From Kitasatospora albolonga (GTDB taxonomy: Bacteria; Actinomycetota; Actinomycetes; Streptomycetales; Streptomycetaceae), in assembly GCA_002082585.1 (NCBI GenBank), contig CP020563.1:2846001-2910000 (forward strand): a stretch of 64,000 nt of DNA. Reading direction: 5' to 3'. The translations under genes and the position numbers were made by a program. Under the pieces are notes generated by a model. The model ran no database searches, was not told the origin of the DNA, and saw nothing but the letters and a program-made list of their open reading frames with translations. Shown piece by piece: positions 58,954 through 64,000 of the stretch. Each line of letters opens with the position of its first letter. Positions within the stretch are counted from its first letter, which is position 1.

Positions 58954-60005
58954 GCGGACTCCTTGAGGACCCGGCCCAGAACATGGCTGAGATACGCCTC
59001 GTCCCGGATCGTCACGTGCAGCCGATTGTTGGTCATGTGCATGTACGGGGAGAGCAGCAGCGGGAGCGCGGTCTCCGGGTCGGTGATCCGCTCGTCCCGC
59101 TCACCGTCCCAGGACCGGAAGACCAGGTCCCCGTCGACGGCCAGCTTCCGCGCCCGGTCCCGGAGTTCGGCGCAGTGCTCGGCCCACCCGGCCAGCGAGC
59201 CGGGCAGCGAACGGGGGCTCCCGGGCGGGGCGGTGGCGGCCCGGACGCGGGCGAACCGGTCCCGCAGCCCGTCTGCCGTGCGGGCGTAGTTGCGGTCGTA
59301 CTCGTCGGTGCCGATGAAGCCGGTGCCGGGGAAGGCGCGGTGCCAGAACGCGTAGTAGCTGTCCAGGTACCGGGTCAGTTCGTCGCGCTCCGGGAGGAAC
59401 GTCGAGGCGATCACCATCATCAGCTGGGCCGAGGTGCCGAGCAGGACCGTGCGCAGATGGAGGTTCTTGGTGGCGAGCGCGTCGATGACCAGGTTGCTGG
59501 AGTGGCGGAAGTGCCACTCGGCCAGCTCGATCCCGGCCGGGCCGCCGTACTTCCCGAACTCCGGCTCGTAGGGCTCGCGGTGGCGGGAGTTGTTGGGGCG
59601 CAGGTTCATCCGGCCCCGGTCGTCGGTGTAGTGGCCGCGCTCGCCGCCGGGGAACTCGATGTCGAAGAGGGCGTTGTAGAAGTCGTTGAGGAACCCGGAG
59701 TCGACCTCGTACAGCGCGGGGCGCTCCGCGAGGAAGGCGTCCACGGCCTGTTCGGTGCGGCGGGCCACCTCGGCCTCGGCGCCGGGCGACGACGGCTTGA
59801 GGCGCAGGCGTACGTGGGGGCCCTCCAGCCAGTAGTTGATGAAGAAGTACCCAGCGAGCAGCCCGTCCGCCTCCAGCTCCGCGACCAGCGGGCGGACGCA
59901 GCGCAGGAGGAAGGGGCGGGGGTTGGCGGCGTAGAAGACATGGGTGGCCTGCCAGGCGCCTGTGGTGCTCTCGGGCGTGGTGGCGGGTGCGGTGGGGGGT
60001 GTCAC
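58950..60005 (-). CDS. Thiopeptide-type LanB C-terminal domain protein (SpaB_C-like)
   Basis: A 351-aa stand-alone protein with GTG start 60005 overlapping the LanB-N stop (GTGA). WQATHVFYAANPRPFLLRCV RPLVAEL and YFFINYWLEGPHVRLRLKPS are the hallmark of the SpaB_C/thiopeptide-type bacteriocin family (elimination domain of LanB or its [4+2] cycloaddition relative). Further conserved HRAFPGTGFIGTDEYDRNY and a C-terminal HMTNNRLHVTIRDEAYLSHV. It should eliminate glutamate from the glutamylated Ser/Thr to give dehydroamino acids, or catalyse the pyridine-forming cycloaddition. Only one such protein is in view, so which role it has is open; a second copy may be outside the window. Confidence 0.85.
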   Translation of the reverse strand: MTPPTAPATTPESTTGAWQATHVFYAANPRPFLLRCVRPLVAELEADGLLAGYFFINYWLEGPHVRLRLKPSSPGAEAEVARRTEQAVDAFLAERPALYEVDSGFLNDFYNALFDIEFPGGERGHYTDDRGRMNLRPNNSRHREPYEPEFGKYGGPAGIELAEWHFRHSSNLVIDALATKNLHLRTVLLGTSAQLMMVIASTFLPERDELTRYLDSYYAFWHRAFPGTGFIGTDEYDRNYARTADGLRDRFARVRAATAPPGSPRSLPGSLAGWAEHCAELRDRARKLAVDGDLVFRSWDGERDERITDPETALPLLLSPYMHMTNNRLHVTIRDEAYLSHVLGRVLKESA

Positions 60006-62899
60006 GGGGTCCTCCTGCGGGCGGGTACGGCCGTCTCCACGGCCAGTTCGGCGACATGGCGGCCGTGGCCGGAGACGGTGTGCAGGGCGTCCTCGTCGGG
60101 GAGCGCCTCGCGGAACACCACCCGGGCCTCCGGGGTCCTGACCAGGGCCTCGAAGGCCGCCAGGGAGAGCGGGCTGTCGAAGTCCAGGTACTGCGGCTTG
60201 GCCCCGGTCGCGCCCCGGGCCCCGGTGTCGGAGACGGTGGCGAAAACCCGGTCGGGCAGGCCGTGTTCACGCCGGAAGGCGTGCCAGTCCAGGAACCAGC
60301 CGTCCTCCGGCACCCCGGCCCGGTGCAGCGGCAGGGCGGTGGCGGGGGCGCTCCAGCTGCGTCGGCCGAGGACCAGCGAGCCGTGCCGGACCCGGGGCCG
60401 GGTAGTGACCCCGCCCGCGTCCGGCGCGCCTTCGGGGACCCCGCCCCAGACGTTGAGCGGGGCCATGGAGGTCGGGGAGAGGAGGAGCAGGGTGCGGGGC
60501 AGTTCGGGGAGGGCGAGGGGGACCAGGTAGCCGAGGTAGACGGGGATCACCTCGCGGCCCAGCCGGGCCGAGCGCAGGACCAGCCGGCCGCCCCCGGGGT
60601 CGTGGACCAGGAAGAGGTCGTCCAGGGTGATCCTGAACTCGGCTGCCAGGGTGCCGCGTTCACCCGGGCAGACGATCTCGTACGGGACGAGCCTGCCGTG
60701 CAGGTTGAGGTTGCTGGTGACCGGGCCGCCGGTGACCTCGGCCAGGACGGCCCCCTCGGGCACCAGGGTCTCCGCGTCGGCCAGGAGCCGTTCGTCGAGC
60801 CCGTCGAAGAGCTGGGTGAACCGGCTGAAGGGGAACGAGACGCCGCCGTAGGACCGGTTGAGGACCACGAGCGGGTCGCCGGGGCGGTCGGCGATCTGGA
60901 GGTGGTGGCTCATCGGCGCGAAGTCCGGCGCCAGTCCGTCCAGTTGCCCGGCGACCTCGGCCAGGAAGCCGTCGTCCACCCGCACTTCGGCCGCCTCCGG
61001 CCCGGCCGCCTCCCACAGGGCGGTCATCCGGGCGGTGAAGGTGCGCCGGGCGGCGTCGAGGGCGCGCAGCCGGTCCAGGCCCAGCCAGTTGACCTCGGGG
61101 ACGTAGGTGCCGTCGGCGTCGTACGGGGTGCGGGCGGCGGTGAACGTCATGTACTGGTCGAAGAAGTCCTCGTGGAAGTCGTGGACCAGCTTCAGGAGGT
61201 CGTCGCACCGGCCCCCGCGCCCGTACCGCGCGAGGAAGAACCCTTCGAAGGTGATCCGCTGCGGCAGGGTGAGGTCGAAGGCGGGCAGCACCCGCTCGAC
61301 GGCGGCCAGCGGCCCGGCGGCCAGCGCCGCCCAGGCGGCGGGGTCCAGCTCGGTCCGCACCCGTACGGCGGCACCGACCGGAGCGCCCGCGCCACCCGCA
61401 CCGCCCGGAGGCGCCACGGGGTCCGAAGCCCTCTCGCCGTCCGGGCCTCCTGGAGCGCCAGGCGCGTCCGAAACCCTGGCGCCGTCCGAAGCCCCCGTCG
61501 GTCCGACCCTGCCGGTCGGCCCCCGGCCGCCCGCCGCCACGTCCTCGTACAGCAGCGTCTGCGGCACCTTCGCCCGCTCCGCCCCCAACTCCTCCTCCTG
61601 CACCGCCCGGAGCTGGGCCCGCAGGGTGTCCAGCAGGACGCGCCGCTCCTCCGGCGAGGCGTCCGCGAACCGTTCGACGCACCGGGCGGGGCCCTCCAGC
61701 CGGTCCGCGAGCCGGTCGGCCCAGGCGCGCTCCAGGCCCCTCAGGGCCCCCTGGAACGCGCGCAGCGGGTCGGTGTCGTGCACCTCGGTCCGCAGACACG
61801 GCACCTGGACCATGCCCACGTCCAGCAGCGCCCCGAGGTACTGCTCGCACTCCTCGCGGGCGGCCCCCCGGTCGCGGCCCAGCCACTCCACCAGCTCCCC
61901 GTACCGCGGCACGCTCCCCCGCCGCTCCTCGAAGAGGGCGAGCAGCCGGTCCAGGGTGCCGCTGCGGCGCAGGAAGAACAGCCGGTCCTTCACCGCGTCG
62001 AACGTGACGGCCGTGTCGTCGTCGCCCGCCGTCACCCACCGCCGCACATACCGCACCCGGTCGTCGTCGCGGCCCCACCCGGAGGCGGGGGCGACCGGCA
62101 GATCGGCGCGGCGGGCCGGGTCGGCGATCACGGCGTCCGCGAGGCGGCCCAGCGCGACGACGTTGAGCCGGGCCTGCGTCCGCCACTCCTCGTCCACCCG
62201 CAGCCGCAACCCGTCGGTGCCGGTGAGCGAGCCGAGCGCCACCCCCGTGAAGGTGGAGAAGGGGCTCGTCTTGCACGCGGTCCGGTACACGTAACTCAGC
62301 AGCGAGCGCTCGATCTTGCGCTCCTTCTTGCCGGGCCGGGCGCCGTCCGCCGGGGCCGTCCGCCGGTACGTGTCGAGCTGGGCGTCCAGGGCCGGGGAGG
62401 CGAGCAGCAGGGCCCGGCGCAGCCGCTCGTGGCCGGCGAGCTCGCGCAGCGCCGCGCGGCCGCGGGCGGTCTCGGCGGCCAGCAGTGCGGCCCCCGCCGC
62501 GCGCCGCTCGTCGAGGGCGCGGCGGCCGGTCAGCCAGTCGGTGAGGGTGGCGGCCGCGGCGGGGTCCAGGGCGCGGACCCGGGAGAGCAGGGCGTCGGCC
62601 GTATCGGCGGCGGGCAGACGGTCGTTGAAGACGTCCCGGCGCAGCTTGAGCAGGGCGCGGCGGAGCGGCTCGTCGTCGCTGCCGCCGATCAGACCGTGCA
62701 GCCGGTCCCCGGCCTTCTCGGCGAGCAGCGCCAACTGGGCTTTCTCGTCCAGGACTTCATCGGCCCAGCGGCGCCCTGCCGGGGCGCGCAGCCGCCGCAC
62801 GCTCTCGACCGGCAGCCCGGCGACCCGGACCATGAAGGCGGGCCGGAGACCCGAGTGGTCGACGGGCAGGGCTCCCGAGGGGTTCATCGCGAAACTCAT
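60002..62899 (-). CDS. LanB-type lantibiotic dehydratase, glutamylation half
   Basis: A 965-aa enzyme from ATG 62899, 16 bp after the SagB gene. It is the N-terminal (tRNA-Glu-dependent glutamylation) part of a class I lanthipeptide dehydratase: SFAMNPSGALPVDHSGLRPA FMVRVAGLPVESVRRLRAPA, the EKAQLALLAEKAGDRLHGL region, a long central insertion of Gly/Pro/Ala/Val around 440-520 (PTGRVGPTGASDGARVSDAP), and GGPVTSNLNLHGRLVPYEIV. It ends where full-length LanB would continue into its elimination domain (GRHVAELAVE), and that part is the separate gene downstream (58950-60005). It glutamylates Ser/Thr of the precursor as the first step of dehydration. Confidence 0.85.
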   Translation of the reverse strand: MSFAMNPSGALPVDHSGLRPAFMVRVAGLPVESVRRLRAPAGRRWADEVLDEKAQLALLAEKAGDRLHGLIGGSDDEPLRRALLKLRRDVFNDRLPAADTADALLSRVRALDPAAAATLTDWLTGRRALDERRAAGAALLAAETARGRAALRELAGHERLRRALLLASPALDAQLDTYRRTAPADGARPGKKERKIERSLLSYVYRTACKTSPFSTFTGVALGSLTGTDGLRLRVDEEWRTQARLNVVALGRLADAVIADPARRADLPVAPASGWGRDDDRVRYVRRWVTAGDDDTAVTFDAVKDRLFFLRRSGTLDRLLALFEERRGSVPRYGELVEWLGRDRGAAREECEQYLGALLDVGMVQVPCLRTEVHDTDPLRAFQGALRGLERAWADRLADRLEGPARCVERFADASPEERRVLLDTLRAQLRAVQEEELGAERAKVPQTLLYEDVAAGGRGPTGRVGPTGASDGARVSDAPGAPGGPDGERASDPVAPPGGAGGAGAPVGAAVRVRTELDPAAWAALAAGPLAAVERVLPAFDLTLPQRITFEGFFLARYGRGGRCDDLLKLVHDFHEDFFDQYMTFTAARTPYDADGTYVPEVNWLGLDRLRALDAARRTFTARMTALWEAAGPEAAEVRVDDGFLAEVAGQLDGLAPDFAPMSHHLQIADRPGDPLVVLNRSYGGVSFPFSRFTQLFDGLDERLLADAETLVPEGAVLAEVTGGPVTSNLNLHGRLVPYEIVCPGERGTLAAEFRITLDDLFLVHDPGGGRLVLRSARLGREVIPVYLGYLVPLALPELPRTLLLLSPTSMAPLNVWGGVPEGAPDAGGVTTRPRVRHGSLVLGRRSWSAPATALPLHRAGVPEDGWFLDWHAFRREHGLPDRVFATVSDTGARGATGAKPQYLDFDSPLSLAAFEALVRTPEARVVFREALPDEDALHTVSGHGRHVAELAVETAVPARRRTP

Positions 62900-62914
62900 G
62901 TCCGGTCCCCCCGC

Positions 62915-64000
62915 TCAGGCGATCTCGTAGCGGAAGTCGGCCGGTGCGGGCCGTTCGTTGCCGATCATCATGATGAGCAGCGGCGCCTCACCCGTCCCGT
63001 CGAGTCCCAGCTCCTCGATGTAGGAGATGTTGTCGAAGCCGAGGGCCACCCCGCAGCCCAGGTCGACGGCGGACGCGGCGGTGTACAGGGACTGGGCGAC
63101 GGCCCCGACGGTGGCGTTGACCAGGCGGTATCCCCGGTCCCCGACCGCGTCCAGCACGGCGGTGGTGCGGACGGTCGGCACCAGGACGGCCCCGGCCTGC
63201 TCCAGGTTGTAGTTGGCGAGGAAGTAGTTGCGCTGGAGGAACTCCCCCGGCCGCCCCTCCTTCACCCGCCGCAGGCTGCGCCGCTCGGGGTCGTACGCGT
63301 ACGACCCCGGCGCCACCCCCTCCACATGGCTGACGAAGGCGTACAGCTTCGCCAGCCGTACGTCACCGGTGTCCCCGCCGAGCCGCGATCCGGCCACCGC
63401 CGCGGCGAGGCAGGCCGCCAGCTGCGGCCGGGTCACCGGCAGCCGGGCCTCGAAGCGGCCGAAGCTGGAGCGGCGGTCGCGCAGCGCGGTGCGGACGTCG
63501 GTCTCCAGCGGCCGGGCGGGCGGCAGTCCGACCTCCTCGGCCGCCGGGTCGGCCGGGTGCGCGGCGGCCGGGGCGAGCGCTCCGGGGGCCGGGCGGGCGG
63601 TGGCGTCGGCTGAGGTGGCGGCCTGCATCCGCAGGAGCGCGTCGAAGGCGAGGACGGTACGGGAGCGCTCGGCGTCCTTGCGGCGCACGGAGACCGACGC
63701 GGCGCACCCCTGGCCCGAACTCCCGTGGTATCCGGCCCACTTCAACGGCACGACCGCGAAGATCCCCTCCTCCTCCGGGTCCACCCCCAGCAGCTCCGCG
63801 AGCCGCGCCTCGTCGAACCAGAGCGCGGGCTCGACGGCCAGCCCCCGGGCCGCCGCCCACATCCGCCAGGTCTGGACGCAGGCGCCGAGGTCCATGGAGA
63901 CGGCGTGGAAGGAGAAGCTGTTGTACTTGAAGGCGTTCTGCCAGTACTTGATGGAGAGCACCAGATACTGGTCCGTCTCCGGCCCCGGCGCCCCCTCCCC
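62915..64000 (-). CDS. SagB-type azoline dehydrogenase (5' end beyond window)
   Basis: The last 361 residues of an FMN-dependent nitroreductase-like oxidase; the open frame continues past the window's end. SIKYWQNAFKYNSFSFHAVS MDLGACVQTWRMWAAARGL is the flavin-binding ThcOx/SagB pattern, repeated in part further down (NATVGAVAQSLYTAASAVDL GCGVALGFDN and EAPLLIMMIGNERPAPADF), so two nitroreductase-like halves are likely. It oxidises thiazolines/oxazolines made by the YcaO enzyme to thiazoles/oxazoles. The stop lies 16 bp before the LanB-N start, in the same operon. The total length and start cannot be seen. Confidence 0.85.
   Translation of the reverse strand, partial: GEGAPGPETDQYLVLSIKYWQNAFKYNSFSFHAVSMDLGACVQTWRMWAAARGLAVEPALWFDEARLAELLGVDPEEEGIFAVVPLKWAGYHGSSGQGCAASVSVRRKDAERSRTVLAFDALLRMQAATSADATARPAPGALAPAAAHPADPAAEEVGLPPARPLETDVRTALRDRRSSFGRFEARLPVTRPQLAACLAAAVAGSRLGGDTGDVRLAKLYAFVSHVEGVAPGSYAYDPERRSLRRVKEGRPGEFLQRNYFLANYNLEQAGAVLVPTVRTTAVLDAVGDRGYRLVNATVGAVAQSLYTAASAVDLGCGVALGFDNISYIEELGLDGTGEAPLLIMMIGNERPAPADFRYEIA

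Noticed and set aside
59987..63613. A plus-strand open frame of about 1208 codons over the LanB-like and SagB genes
   Set aside because: Antisense shadow of the RiPP genes; composition is typical for the complement of GC3-rich coding DNA.

Overview
The window is high-GC actinobacterial chromosome, almost certainly Streptomyces. Codon third positions are nearly all G or C and GTG starts are frequent. A bldA-type leucyl tRNA (UAA anticodon) is present, and the order cystathionine beta-synthase / thiolase / Bax-inhibitor protein / bldA / MacB-like ABC pair / cfa / ndh / ppx / DUF501 / ftsB-like / eno / rpf pair / P450 / mazG / SurA-like lipoprotein / mfd matches what I recall of the conserved Streptomyces core (comparison made from memory, not run).

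Layout. 1-3.1 kb: end of an amino-acid permease, then a four-gene operon of roadblock/LC7-like proteins with a DUF4388-like/winged-helix partner; the third gene carries an in-frame TTA codon. 3.1-6.2 kb: small membrane proteins and an RpiR regulator between GC-rich tandem repeats. 6.2-13.1 kb: metabolism and envelope genes. 13.3 kb: bldA. 14-20.7 kb: ABC exporter pair, cyclopropane fatty acid synthase and type II NADH dehydrogenase, the last with Rex-type operator sequences. 21-26.4 kb: a GH3 glycosidase, MFS transporter and tyrosine-phosphatase operon divergent from a GntR regulator, with a 22-bp dyad between. 26.5-39.8 kb: transporter, Ppx, DUF501, FtsB-like protein, enolase, two resuscitation-promoting factors (the second behind a c-di-AMP riboswitch), P450, MazG, lipoprotein, kinase. 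39.8-46.6 kb: an orphan N6-methylase-like protein, lipoproteins, a GNAT-like protein, an HNH protein, a small gene behind a SoxR-type promoter, and two gene remnants. 46.6-50.1 kb: mfd.

50.6-64 kb: a thiopeptide-like RiPP biosynthetic cluster that runs off the right edge. Its precursor is a 58-aa gene at 53708-53884 whose last 21 residues are 20 Ser/Thr/Cys plus a terminal Ala. On the opposite strand lie a SagB-type azoline dehydrogenase (partial), a split LanB-type dehydratase (965-aa glutamylation half and 351-aa elimination or cycloaddition half), a PqqD-like/M50 protease fusion, a two-gene ABC exporter, and a YcaO cyclodehydratase with a fused N-terminal Zn-cysteine domain. A TrmB/LuxR-type regulator, an M20 amidohydrolase and a small coupled gene sit on the mfd side. 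Inferred order of action: YcaO and SagB make thiazoles/oxazoles, the LanB halves make dehydroamino acids, the M50 protein may cut the leader, and the ABC pair exports the product. Further genes (a leader-binding F protein, a second LanB-C-like protein) may lie beyond 64 kb.
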